A stretch of DNA of 64,000 nt from Agelas oroides (Eukaryota > Porifera > Demospongiae > Agelasida > Agelasidae). The position numbers and the translations under genes were made by a program. A model generated the notes under the pieces. The model was not told the DNA's origin, did not search any database, and was given only the letters and a program-made list of their open reading frames with translations. Where the stretch lies: positions 3,842,720-3,906,719 of the forward strand of contig OX422189.1 in NCBI GenBank assembly GCA_949130485.1, read 5' to 3'. Positions 23,520 to 34,082 of this stretch are shown piece by piece. Position 1 is the stretch's first letter. Each line of letters begins with the position of its first letter.

Positions 23520-25312
23520 ATGATAAATAAATAAATACAGCTACCATGACATGTAGTTTATTAGTGTCAGTTCACTGAGAGAGAAAAAGAGGAGGGGGCA
23601 CCGGTACCCAGGTAATCAGGGGGAGTAAGAGCTAGTTAACCCAACCTAACAACACCTTACGCCTCTGCCACCACGTCACCATCTCTTTCATTATGCACCT
23701 GTCTATGTCATCCATCACCTCCCTATTCACATCTACCCTTCTCCCCAGGAGTAAACTCACTCTACTATCATCATCACCTTCTTCATATCCCTTCACCCAC
23801 TCCTCTGCTCCCACAATTCCCTTGATCCTTTCCAGAAGCCGACATCTATCCTGGTCAAACTCCTCACACTCCAATACAAAATGCTTAACATCTTCCACCT
23901 TCCCTCCATTACACAGCACACATCTGTCCTCTTCCACCATCCCGCATCTCTTTTTATCTTCAAACAACCCTGCAGACCCTGACCTCAACCGGAACTTCAA
24001 CCGTACTGCCACATGTCCCTCCCATGAACCTACGTATTTCTCCGGCCCATACTCTTCTTTAACCTTCTTATACCATTTCAAGCTACTTTTCCTGTCCACC
24101 TCTTCTTGCCAGTCTTCCCAGTTCTGTTTTTCTATTTTCCTCTTCCAGGCTGCTGCTGACCCTGACTCTTCCTCTTCGGCTTCCTCCAAGCCATACTTTC
24201 TTAGCAACATCTCATATTCTTCCCTCCAGCCTACTCCACCTGACTCTTTCAATTTTTCTACTATCAGCTTCACCAACCTCTCTTCGCCTAGCTCCCAGAA
24301 TCTCCGCCCATACAACATCTTCTTCTCCTCTCTTCTTTCTTCTAACTTTCTCCATCCCATTTCCCCACGGATTGCCTCCCCTGCCACTGTTCTACTAGCT
24401 CCCAACAGTTTTCTTCCCAACCTATCCTGTACAGCCTCCAACCTCTTTCCTACTGTCTTCCCCCCTGGCCACCACACCTCTGCTGCATGTTCCAGGCCAG
24501 GCCTTGCTACTAGGTCCCATATCAATCGACCTCGCTCTGCCTCTAGTTCCCCATCCACCCTTGCCATCCATTCAACTTTGCCTGCCCATTCCTCAGCCTG
24601 TTCCACCACCTTCTCCAGCTGCACATTTCCCCTCATCCTCTGGTCAAACCATACACCCAGGTATTTGAAGGACTCTACTTCTTCCATCTCTTCATCACCA
24701 ATTTTCCACTTCTCACCACTGTTCTTTTTACCTACCACCATCACCTTACTCTTCCTTGCATTGAACCTGAACTTCCACATTTCTGCATATCTTCCTACCA
24801 TATCCAGCATCTTTTGCAACTCCTCACCTGACTCTGCTATCAGCACAATGTCATCAGCATATAGTAATGCTCCACACCATACCCCAGACACTTTCACCCC
24901 TAAGTTTTCTCTCTCCAACTCTTCCACCATTCCCATAATATAGACACTATACAAGAGTGGTGACAGGGGGCAGCCTTGCCGGAGTCCCTCGTCTACTCTA
25001 AACCACCTTGACTGTTGCCCATCTACTTGAACACTAGCTTGCACCCCTTCATACAGCCCCTCACACAAACTAACAAATGATTCTTCCACACCGTATTCCC
25101 GCATTTTCCTCCACAGCCCTTCCCTCCACACTGTATCATATGCTTTACTTACATCCATAAAACCCAGCCAGGTACTTTTCTTCTTTCTCTTCCTCAACTC
25201 ACATGCACCCCTCAAGATCATAATCTGGTCTGCACACCTCCGTTTTGCCCTGAAACCTCCCTGGGCATCTGTCAATATATTTTCTTCTGCATACTCTCCC
25301 AGCCGACTATCT
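23520..25312 (-). mobile_element. 5'-truncated non-LTR retrotransposon (LINE), copy A
   Basis: On the minus strand the element enters mid-RT at 25312, where similarity to a coding frame begins abruptly. Its 3' region ends in a tattt-type tail near 23520-23536. 5' truncation plus a short simple tail is the usual result of target-primed insertion. It sits inside the TIR element at 23314-25580, and both were then copied in the segmental duplication. Confidence 0.75.
23632..25275 (-). CDS. Reverse transcriptase fragment of a LINE
   Basis: A 547-codon frame lacks the RT N-terminus and any endonuclease. Visible RT blocks are GFMDVSKAYDTVW (aspartates 41 and 47), GLRQGCPLSPLLYSVY at about 98-112, and LLYADDIVL with catalytic YADD at 139-142. 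A thumb region follows, then a C-terminal CxxC, H, C knuckle (CVLCNGGKVEDVKHFVLEC). It belongs to the Jockey/CR1/I-like assemblage, not resolved further. In-frame codons continue upstream of the first ATG to about 25312. It is a dead-on-arrival copy, though the remaining frame is uninterrupted. Confidence 0.85.
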   Translation of the reverse strand: MTDAQGGFRAKRRCADQIMILRGACELRKRKKKSTWLGFMDVSKAYDTVWREGLWRKMREYGVEESFVSLCEGLYEGVQASVQVDGQQSRWFRVDEGLRQGCPLSPLLYSVYIMGMVEELERENLGVKVSGVWCGALLYADDIVLIAESGEELQKMLDMVGRYAEMWKFRFNARKSKVMVVGKKNSGEKWKIGDEEMEEVESFKYLGVWFDQRMRGNVQLEKVVEQAEEWAGKVEWMARVDGELEAERGRLIWDLVARPGLEHAAEVWWPGGKTVGKRLEAVQDRLGRKLLGASRTVAGEAIRGEMGWRKLEERREEKKMLYGRRFWELGEERLVKLIVEKLKESGGVGWREEYEMLLRKYGLEEAEEEESGSAAAWKRKIEKQNWEDWQEEVDRKSSLKWYKKVKEEYGPEKYVGSWEGHVAVRLKFRLRSGSAGLFEDKKRCGMVEEDRCVLCNGGKVEDVKHFVLECEEFDQDRCRLLERIKGIVGAEEWVKGYEEGDDDSRVSLLLGRRVDVNREVMDDIDRCIMKEMVTWWQRRKVLLGWVN

Positions 25313-25348
25313 AATTACATGCTAAAATATGAAGCTGTGGATATTAAT

Positions 25349-25454
25349 CTAATTATGTGGTTAGACCCTCCTATTCAACATGTAAAGAAGTTTACCACAT
25401 AATTATATTCATGTGCACAGCATTTTTTGGGGGTTCACATTTAGCAAGGTCAAC
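25349..25454. mobile_element. Truncated foldback MITE (ACCACATAATTATATTCAT family)
   Basis: The inner arms aattatgtggtt and accacataatta flank about 35 bp. The right arm continues through gtgcacagc and ttcacat..agcaaggtcaac. The complete member is at 50669-50809. In the duplicate, a 183-bp element has landed in the right arm. Confidence 0.65.
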
Positions 25455-25600
25455 GCAAACGGCTGCACTACTAGAATGGCTTCATGTTAAGTACCTGCTA
25501 AGCATATTCACTGCTAATTGCCTACGTCATCCTATCCAGATGGCGGTATAGAAAGCGTATGGGAGTTGCACACTCTTATTGTGAATAAACACTTGATCAT

Positions 25601-25610
25601 GGCTATATAT
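25601..25610 (+). promoter_or_regulatory. TATA-like box upstream of ASNS-1
   Basis: The word ggctatatat lies about 30 bp before the ASNS-1 ATG and just outside the right arm of the TIR element. The same sequence precedes the duplicate gene. The ASNS exon 1 relic at 42 kb has catataaagg (about 41974-41983) in the equivalent place. If transcription starts about 30 bp downstream, the 5' UTR would be almost absent, so its function is uncertain. Confidence 0.3.
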
Positions 25611-25637
25611 TGTTCAGACCTACAAATGGACTGAGCA

Positions 25638-28600
25638 ATGTGCGGGATTTGGGCGATATTCGGTGCGAAGGAAGACGTCAAGCAGCTATGCATCCAGTGC
25701 ATGAAAGTGTCCCATAGGGGACCTGATGCCTTCCGCATGGAGTCCATTCCCGCCTTCTCCCGATCGTGCCTTGGTTTCCACAGGCTGACAATCGTCGACC
25801 CGACCTTTGGGATGCAACCCATGGCGGTGTTGATATATCCTCATCTTGGACTGCTCTACAACGGCGAGATTTACAACTGCCGTGACTTGGGTCGCCAATA
25901 CGACTTCAAATACCAGACACACTGCGATGGCGAGGTCATTCTTCATCTCTACGCTCGCTTCGGAGCCAAGGTCACCGCCGAGATGCTGGATGGAGTATTT
26001 GCCTTCTGTATTGTAGACACCAGAGCGAGGAAAGTGCATTTGGGAAGAGACATTTTTGGAGTACGCCCCTTATTTACGTTCTTGGACACAGGCAAGTGAA
26101 AGGGTGCATTGACACAAGTCACTGTGAAGACTATGTACTGTAGGGTCGTGAAACAGTGCAATGCGAGGCATAACACTATGACGGGCAGAAGAAATCAGTG
26201 TTGGAGGCGTTGTTTATCTGGAAATTGAATGCCCATTGCTAGCTAACACCGAAATTTGATTTTTCCTGTGGTGAAGGCTGCTAGTAAATTGATTCTGGTG
26301 TGGATCAGTTTTAGTAGCAGATTCAGGATTGATTCTGCTAACACAGCAAATAGTTTCATTTCCAGACCCTCCTGAAAACCAGAAAGGGGGGGGTCTGAGG
26401 GCATGCTCCACCTCTAAGAAATTAGATGCTTTGAGATCACTTCTAAGGCCACTTGGGTCATAAATAGTCTCGCAAGCCAGACCCACTTCAACAAAAAAAA
26501 AGGGAAGGGTCTGGTGAACTGTGTATGCAAGCCGTGTCCCACCAGTGCGGTCCAATCACGTTACAGTATCTTGTCACATGACACATTGCATCACCGTTCA
26601 TAACCCTAACTATAGTACAGCTTTATAATGCTTTGTACATGATTGATGCCATGCAGCTACCTCTCCAAGCCTAACAGATCTTACACTAGTTTGATATTGA
26701 TATTTTAACTGGAAGCAACTGTCATTTAAATATCCATGACTTACACTAACGATGAGAACTAATTTTAATACACAACTGCATGTATGCCATGACTTCAATG
26801 AGAGCCATAGTCATACAGGTTAAACTATCTTAAACCCTGGCAGGGACATCAACACATAATTGGAAGCACGTTTGAAGCTAATATGGACAAGAATATTAGC
26901 CCTTTTCCTCAGATGTCATTGCTGATTCAGCAGTTTATTGACATTTTCTACAAGTGAGTATGTATGCTTCCACAATCTTGTGGCTTTCTAGTTGTGTAGC
27001 AGTTGTTAGATTTACCCTCAAAAGGTTACATTATCATGTGCTTACAGCTTAACATGAAACAAGACAGGTACAGTGTACATAACTCAACTTTGCCAATCAA
27101 ATTTTCATAAGATTGGAATGAGACTAGAATCTACATCACATTGCTGAGTTTGTTTCTATAGCCATTTCCACTTGACCAGTTCGGAATTTGTGCACTCTTG
27201 CACTACTTTCCCAGACTTGCTGAACAATCTATGTAGCTAGCTAGTAGAGAATGAGGCTAATAATCATGTATTCCTATTCGATGTCCATTACTTCATCTGG
27301 GCTGGGCAATTCATTTTTACATGAATACGTTTTTGCATGTTGGGAGTAGTAATGACCCTGCAATATTTGCTTTAACACAGGCACACTGGGTGTTTGCTCT
27401 GAGGCCAAGGGACTGACAGAGCTCACACAAGGCAAAGTGAAGCCTTTCCAACCAGGCTACCTGCAAACATTTGACATCACATCTGAAGGCCAAGCCATCA
27501 TGGTTGAAAAGAAACGTTTTCTGGAAATTGGAGGCTCTGATTTTACCAGTGTCCATGCAGTTCATCCCACTGACATCCATGCCAACATCCGCCTCTTGCT
27601 GAAAGAAGCAGTAAAGAAGCGTCTAATGGCTGAGAGGAGAATTGGTTGCCTTCTTTCGGGAGGCTTGGACTCAAGTTTAGTGACTGCTCTGCTTGTCCAA
27701 TCCTTAACTGAAGTGGGGTGTGATTATAAAGTCCAGACTTTCTCTATCGGGATGGAGGACAGCCCTGATCTCAAGGCAGCACGTACTCTGGCCAAGTACT
27801 TGGGGACAGAGCACCATGAAGTGAAGTTCACTCCAGAAGCGGGTTTTGCAGCAATTCGTGAAGTAATTCTTTCAATAGAGAGCTTCGATACCATCAATAT
27901 CCGGGCCTCTGTGGCAATGTACTTGATTTGCAAATATATCAAGGAGAAAACAGACACAACTGTGATTTTCTCTGGTGAAGGTTCTGATGAGCTTTGCCAA
28001 GGATACATTTACTTCCACAAGGCTCCAACAGCAGCAGATGGTGATGTAGAGTCCCGGAGACTTCTGCATGATCTCTATCTCTATGACAACCTGAGAGCTG
28101 ACCGAACAACAGCAGCTCATGGACTAGAACTTCGCCTCCCCTTCCTTGACAAGTTCTTCACCTCCTACTATCTCTCCCTCCCACCTGAGAAGCGACAGCC
28201 ACAGAATGGTGTGGAGAAACACCTCCTGAGAAGTGCCTTTGCTGATACTGGTCTTCTGCCAGATAAGATCCTGTGGAGGCCAAAGGAAGGATTCAGTGAT
28301 GGTGTGTCCTCCAAGAAACAGTCGTGGTTCAGGCTCCTGCAAGAGCACATTGAGGATAAGGTGAGCTCAGTGAGTGGGGTGGTCAAGAGTAATTTCCTTG
28401 TTTTGATTGCCTTGAAATTACATCCTAGATTTCAGATGAAGCATTGGCTGCAGCTGGTGACAGATTTGATGGGCCCATACCTAAGTCAAAGGAAGCCTAC
28501 TACTACCGGCAGATATTTGAAGAGCTGTTTCCTGGTTGTGATCACCTGATACCTTACTATTGGATGCCAAAGTGGATCAATGCCACTGATCCATCAGCCA

Positions 28601-28644
28601 GGGTCTTGTCACACTACAAATGGCATAAAATAGAGGGTTGGTAG
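25638..28644 (+). CDS. ASNS: Asparagine synthetase (glutamine-hydrolysing), copy 1
   Basis: Three exons (25638-26091, 27381-28360, 28429-28644) give 549 residues, close to the vertebrate enzyme. The enzyme makes asparagine from aspartate, glutamine and ATP in the cytosol. MCGIWAIFG supplies the N-terminal nucleophile Cys2 of the glutaminase domain, with SHRGPDAF, LYNGEIYN and FGVRPLF following. The synthetase domain has SGGLDSS (244-250, pyrophosphatase loop), FSIGMEDSPDL and SGEGSDELCQGY. The end is YYWMPKWINATDPSARVLSHYK plus a nine-residue tail. Intron 1 uses a GC donor (gcaagt). LLPDKILW has Lys where the other two intact copies have Glu. It lies in duplication copy A. Confidence 0.93.
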
Positions 28645-28714
28645 TTAGTGTCTTTCTGAAACTACAAATGACCTGAATAGGGTTCGTTAAAGCTTTCTCC
28701 AAGCTACTAGCTTA

Positions 28715-28978
28715 TTTTGTAAATACAATGTATTGTTGAAAATAATTGATTATGCCTGCTGCACTTTTTTATTGCTTACTGGTCGGTATATACTCCTACA
28801 TTTGGTTACCATATTAAGGACCCCATCTTGTAGAGCCCCCCTTTATCAAAACACCTTCCTACACGTCTGCTTTAGCATACGTATTAAGAGCAGAATGATG
28901 TTTTATCATCTCTTTGAGTGGAGTTGTAGTAACTTGCTCACAGATTTACATATTTCAGATCGGATAATTGCACGGTAT
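28715..28978. other. Non-coding spacer after ASNS-1
   Basis: This is unique AT-rich sequence beginning exactly where similarity to the duplicate ends. No gene or repeat is recognised. Confidence 0.5.
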
Positions 28979-29744
28979 CTTCCCACTTTGTCAATTCCCA
29001 CTTTGTCAATTCCCATTTGGTCAACTTCCCACTTCATCAATTCCCACGTTGTCAATTCCCATTTGGTCAATGTTGACAAAGTGGGAATTGACGAAGTGGG
29101 AAGTTGACGAACTGGGAATTGATAAAGTACATTTTTTTTAAAAATGTGATGCTGTCTATATGAACTAGATGTTGGGACACGGTCGACTGATGACTGCACT
29201 GAACTTCCTGTGCCATCCCTCCAAGTGATTATTGGTTCTGTTTCCATCCTGCTCAAAGACACTCCACATTGCAGGAAAAAAATGCCCACCATCCAAGGAC
29301 GGTGGAACCGGGGGGGCCAGGGGGGCTTTAGCCATTCTTGACCTGGAATAAATTTAATTTCGTAACATAATTTCCTGAGCCAAAAACTTACTCTCGGGTC
29401 GAAGAGTCACTCTTGCCGGTGGTGGAAAAGACTGATATTTTAGTTCTGCCGCCTCTGCCACCATCGATCCAACCAGGTGTTCTCAAGTAGCTGCTGCGAT
29501 TGAGGGATGACTTAAGGTTTTGGAATGAAGTTTTGTCATCTCCTGACAGCAGATTTGACTGATGCACTACAAAATTCACTGATCTATAACAGAGGTTAGA
29601 AGTATATAAAATGGTAAATCTTCCCACTTCGTCAATTCCCACTTCGTCAATTCCCACTCTGTCAACATTGACCAAATGGGAATTGACGAAGTGGGAAGTT
29701 GACCAAATGGGAAGTTGACCAAATGGGAATTGACGAAGTGGGAA
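28979..29744. mobile_element. Element bounded by mirrored 15-bp repeat arrays
   Basis: The left array (28980-29127) has about six forward units of TTCCCACTTCGTCAA followed by about four inverted units. The right array (29621-29743) has about three forward and five inverted units. Each array is itself palindromic around tcaatgttgac or tcaacattgac. The 490 bp between them shows no gene. I interpret this as a non-autonomous transposon with reiterated terminal and subterminal binding sites, or a self-pairing repeat. No target duplication is visible. Confidence 0.6.
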
Positions 29745-30140
29745 TAAACCGGTGTAGTGTAGCTACACGTTGCTATTGTAACATCTTGTGTTAGTATATT
29801 TTGGAACTACTCTGTGGTCAGGTGAACTATGTGAACTTTGAAGGTGGCATGTGAAGAATGGACACTAGCACTATTCCAAAGTCCTTGGACACTTAGCCCA
29901 GCAGAGTGATACGTACTATACTCACACACAGTGACCCAGTCCAGTCACTAACCATTAGTCTACCCCACATGTGACCCAGCACAGGGACTCTCATAGACAC
30001 ATACCACATGCTACACTATGCCATTCTCAGAACATCAGGACATGTGCTTTTTGCTTTAATTATAAGTGGTTACCGTAGTAAATTCAGATTGGTCATGTAA
30101 AATCTACCCTGCCTGGGAACCATAATTTCATCCATCAAGT

Positions 30141-31704
30141 ACAATATACAACTTCTTGTATGAACACAAATAGTGCACACTATAAGAACTCTGATACACA
30201 TTCACAACCTCTTGTATACACACAACTAGAGCACACTATAAGAACTCTGATACACAGTCACAACCTCTTGTATACACACAAATAGAGCACACTATAAGAA
30301 CTCTGATACACATTCACAACCTCTTGTATACACACAACTAGAGCACACTATAAGAACTCTGATACACAGTCACAACCTCTTGTATACACACAAATAGAGC
30401 ACACTATAAGAACTCTGATACACATTCACAACCTCTTGTATACACACAACTAGAGCACACTATAAGAACTCTGATACACATTCACAACCTCTTGTATACA
30501 CACAAATAGTGCACACTATAAGAACTCTGATACACAGTCACAACTTCTTGTATACACACAAATTGTGTGCACACTATAAGAACTCTGATACACAGTCACA
30601 ACTTCTTGTATACACACAAATTGTGTGCACACTATAAGAACTCTGATACACAGTCACAACTTCTTGTATACACACAAATTGTGCACACTATAAGAACTCT
30701 GATACACAGTCACAACCTCTTATATACACACAAACAGAGCACACTATAAGAACTCTGATACACAGTCACAACCTCTTGTATACACACAAATTGTGCACAC
30801 TATAAGAACTCTGATACACAGTCACAACCTCTTATATACACACAACTAGAGCACACTATAAGAACTCTGATACACAGTCACAACCTCTTGTATACACACA
30901 AATAGTGCACACTATAAGAACTCTGATACACATTCACAACTTCTTGTATACACACAACTAGAGCACACTATAAGAACTCTGATACACAGTCACAACTTCT
31001 TGTATACACAAATTGTGCACACTATAAGAACTCTGATACACAGTCACAACCTCTTGTATACACAAATTGTGCACACTATAAGAACTCTGATACACAGTCA
31101 CAACCTCTTGTATACACACAACTAGAGCACACTATAAGAACTCTGATACACATTCACAACTTCTTGTATACACACAAATAGAGCACACTATAAGAACTCT
31201 GATACACAGTCACAACTTCTTGTATACACACAACTAGAGCACACTATAAGAACTCTGATACACATTCACAACTTCTTGTATACACACAAATAGTGCACAC
31301 TATAAGAACTCTGATACACAGTCACAACCTCTTGTATACACACAAATAGTGCACACTATAAGAACTCTGATACACAGTCACAACCTCTTGTATACACACA
31401 ACTAGAGCACACTATAAGAACTCTGATACACATTCACAACTTCTTGTATACACACAAATAGTGCACACTATAAGAACTCTGATACACAGTCACAACCTCT
31501 TGTATACACACAAATAGAGCACACTATAAGAACTCTGATACACAGTCACAACCTCTTGTATACACACAAATAGTGCACACTATAAGAACTCTGATACACA
31601 GTCACAACCTCTTGTATACACAAAAATAGAGTACACTATAAGAACTCTGATACACATTCACAACTTCTTGTATACACACAAATAGAGCACACTATAAGAA
31701 CTCC
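30141..31704. repeat. 56-bp minisatellite, about 27 units
   Basis: The unit reads gcacactataagaactctg, then atacacagtcacaacctcttg, then tatacacacaa plus a variable tetranucleotide (ctag, tagt, ttgt). Main variants are cagtcac/cattcac and cctctt/cttctt, arranged in a higher-order pattern. Some units gain 2-4 bases (near 30565 and 30622) or lose 2-3 bases. The unit is not a multiple of three, so the open frames crossing it are incidental. Confidence 0.95.
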
Positions 31705-31729
31705 CATGTACCTGCAAACAAAAGCAACT

Positions 31730-31980
31730 TCAAAGCTCATCTTTGTTACTCTGGACTCTAACATTAGCCTCTTTCTTGCATTGATAAAACCTGGATTGTT
31801 CATCAAATTTTAACCCAGGTACATGACGCAATGATGGTATATAAACACCTTGAGCTGCATACTCCTCCAAGTCTTGGTCAGTTAGTCCCATTTTCTTGTA
31901 GCATTCCCTGTGGTTCGAGTACAGCAGATATGGTTTATCTTTCACGCCACATTCAATAGCTTCATGGCAATGCTCATGCT
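31730..31980 (-). CDS. Possible terminal exon, unknown protein
   Basis: A minus-strand frame preceded by an acceptor-like ccctagcag reads QHEHCHEAIECGVKDKPYLL and continues YSNHRECYKKMGLTD, QDLEEYAAQGVYIP, SRFYQCKKEAN to a stop at 31730. Codon usage looks protein-like, and several Cys/His residues could bind zinc, but I recognise no family. The upstream exons would lie to the right (32-34 kb) and were not found. It starts immediately after the minisatellite and may be a gene remnant. Confidence 0.35.
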
Positions 31981-34082
31981 GCTAGGGGTGCTGTGGCAGT
32001 TGCTCTGACAGAAGCCAGAAAAAGACTGTGTTGGTTTTAAGGTTACTTTGAAAGCCTTCCTGTAGGACAAACAGTGGTCAGCTCAATCAGGTAAGCCAGC
32101 AAGTTAGTGTATTTAATAATTAGTGTACAGCTTGGGCACAGCTGCAGCCGTGGCAGTGTGAAAACACTTCAAACTATACACAACTCCGATGAAACAGCCA
32201 TCAACTTGTGGGCCAGCCATGCTTTTGTTATAACATATAATCACATGCAATTTACAATATACATGTAAAATATTTGTATCTCTACCTATGACATTTTTTA
32301 TGTGCATGGGGTAAGCCTTAGCCTCGTTCCCAGGCCACTTCCAGATCTTAAGGATTTTTCTTCACTACTACAAGCTAAGATCTGGGAGTGTCCAGGGAAT
32401 GAGGCTAGGGAACAAGGCTTATCAAGCATTATCTTTCACTGACCTGTGATTACATGTGCGTGTTCTCTCCCACTCTCTTGCTTCTCAATACTCAGTTTGT
32501 CAGTGTTGTTTTCATAAAGAGTGTTTCAGCAAAGCCTGTCCAAGATGTATCAGAGTACAGGAAAGGTACATATGTTTTCTGAGCACCATACTAAAGCATT
32601 ATTAAGCTCATTTCACTTATAAGCGCATATTTGCTATTAGGCACAGGTTTGCATGCGGTCACTGCATAATTCTAAATAAAGCACGCACACAATGCACCTC
32701 GCAGTTAGGTGCTCACTTCCTTCCTGTGTAGATACAAGTGTATGAGCTTAACAATGCATGAGTATAGTACATGTATGTGTGATGCCAATACAGCCTATCA
32801 CCTAGGCAACACATAAGAACATTGCTCATACAAATATCTCTCCTGTATAGTGGTGATGCCTACATGTAAGTAACAAGCTACATCTTAATACATCCCGATT
32901 ATATGCAGTAGACGCCAGTTGGCGTCATACGCACATATGTCACAAGCGCAATGGACACCAATTGGCATCACGGATATGGCTATCATTATCATAAGCCAGG
33001 GCGAGCAGCTACAAGCTTTGTTTCCAGTCTGGAGTTAGCTTGGGGCTTCCCCTGCTATTACAAGTGGGTTGGTCCAGTAACCCTCAAGGGGCGGAGCATA
33101 GTGAGCAATAGCAGCTCAGGTGGTTGTCAATCTCCTCATCAAGAAAATGACTTATTAGCCACAAATATCAAGACAGATCTCGAGCTGTGCCTTGTTAATC
33201 AACAAGTAAAGCCAAAGACGGTACACACAACATGTGGCAGCTGCAGGTAAGCGTCATTCATAAACTGGTTACATATTACTTCAAGTTATCAATATATTTG
33301 CAAGTATTGCTAAATTTAGCTGCAACAGGAAGGTCAGTCCAGATGTACATGTAACTACCTGAAATGTTCAATTAAGGGGTTTTGCAATTTCAACGAATTT
33401 TTTCTTATCAGCAAAAGTTTGCAAAATTTTGAAGTATCCTCTGTTCACTGCCATCATCATTCTATATGTAACTACTGCATCAACGTTTAGTTTGTTTTGT
33501 GAACTATATGCAGGCAACGACAGAGGGTGAGTAGAATTGTGTTCAAAGTGGAGGAGGAGGACGAGGAGGAGGGGGAGGGGTCACATGATGAACAGCCCAG
33601 CTAGCGCCCTTTGCAGTCATAGTCTCTACTGCTTTGAATTGTCTATAATATGTTCAGTGCTCATTGCTGTAATCACATTCATTTATATGAACACATATCA
33701 GATTATTATTGCAAATTTATGCTATAATAATTTTCCTGGTAATTTGTGCATGGCATGAGCAGTAATTACTATGTACCCTGGCAGTCCAGGCTACTCAAAT
33801 GTACAGTGTACGGTATTATAAATTTTGTGGGGAATGCTTTGCTAGATCATGTTGACGGCTCAGACTACTGTAAGATAGTCGACTATCTCAACATATACTA
33901 GCAGCCAGACCAGCCCTTCAAGGTCATGTTCATTAAGCCAACCTTGTTCCGAGAATGCTTTGCTGCGGTTAGTTGCGGAAGTAAACATTGACACGTGTAA
34001 CCACCGTGGTGCACAAAGGTATAACTCTTGGTTGTGTTGAATAGCTTCTACAGTACCGCTGTTCTCAAGACTTACGTTGACA
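31981..34082. other. Intergenic region before ASNS-2
   Basis: No supported gene. An open frame at 32951-33250 ends in a donor-like gcaggtaagc, but it has no family signature or partner exon. A purine-rich patch (gaggaggaggacgagg) lies at about 33547-33580. One nested TAGCCTCG-family element is listed separately. Confidence 0.4.
32312..32420. mobile_element. Nested TAGCCTCG-family hairpin
   Basis: The left end taagccttagcctcgttccc and the right end (reverse of ggaatgaggctagggaacaaggctta) pair, as do inner segments around ccagatctta / taagatctgg. It looks like one hairpin inserted in, or duplicated within, another. Confidence 0.6.

Larger units (their letters stand above)
23314..25580. mobile_element. 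TIR element upstream of ASNS-1, carrying a LINE
   Basis: The left arm at 23314-23392 (taagagtgtgcaactccca, then cgccatctggatagg and cagtgaatatgcttagc) matches the right arm at about 25497-25580 in reverse, with one 13-base difference. The interior is occupied by a 5'-truncated LINE and a smaller foldback. The right arm ends 58 bp before the ASNS-1 start codon. A compact relative without cargo is at 35468-35650. Confidence 0.75.
20346..28714. repeat. Segmental duplication, copy A
   Basis: It starts at tacaggacttcgtagcc and ends at caagctactagctta. The whole block recurs in the same orientation at 54072-62635. By eye the copies differ at scattered single bases plus a few indels: 8 bp near 21068, 5 bp near 21678, 4 bp in the LINE, and a 183-bp element present only in copy B. 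Contents are a MITE, an Arg-rich remnant, a KDZ relic, a TIR element with a LINE inside, and an ASNS gene. Sequence outside the two ends is unrelated. Confidence 0.93.

Noticed and set aside
23693..24943. 416-codon Ser/Thr/Pro-rich plus-strand frame (and 57555-58676)
   Set aside because: Exact antisense of the LINE reverse transcriptase, whose YADD and other RT motifs identify the true strand.
28979..29744. CRISPR or tRNA-cluster interpretation of the 15-bp arrays
   Set aside because: No spacers exist, and units run in both orientations within one array.
30141..31704. CRISPR-like array
   Set aside because: Units are contiguous 56-bp repeats without unique spacers, in a eukaryotic context with introns. 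It is a minisatellite.
32951..33250. 99-codon plus-strand ORF ending at a splice-donor-like site
   Set aside because: No family motif, no following exon found, and ordinary composition, so it is not supported as a gene.
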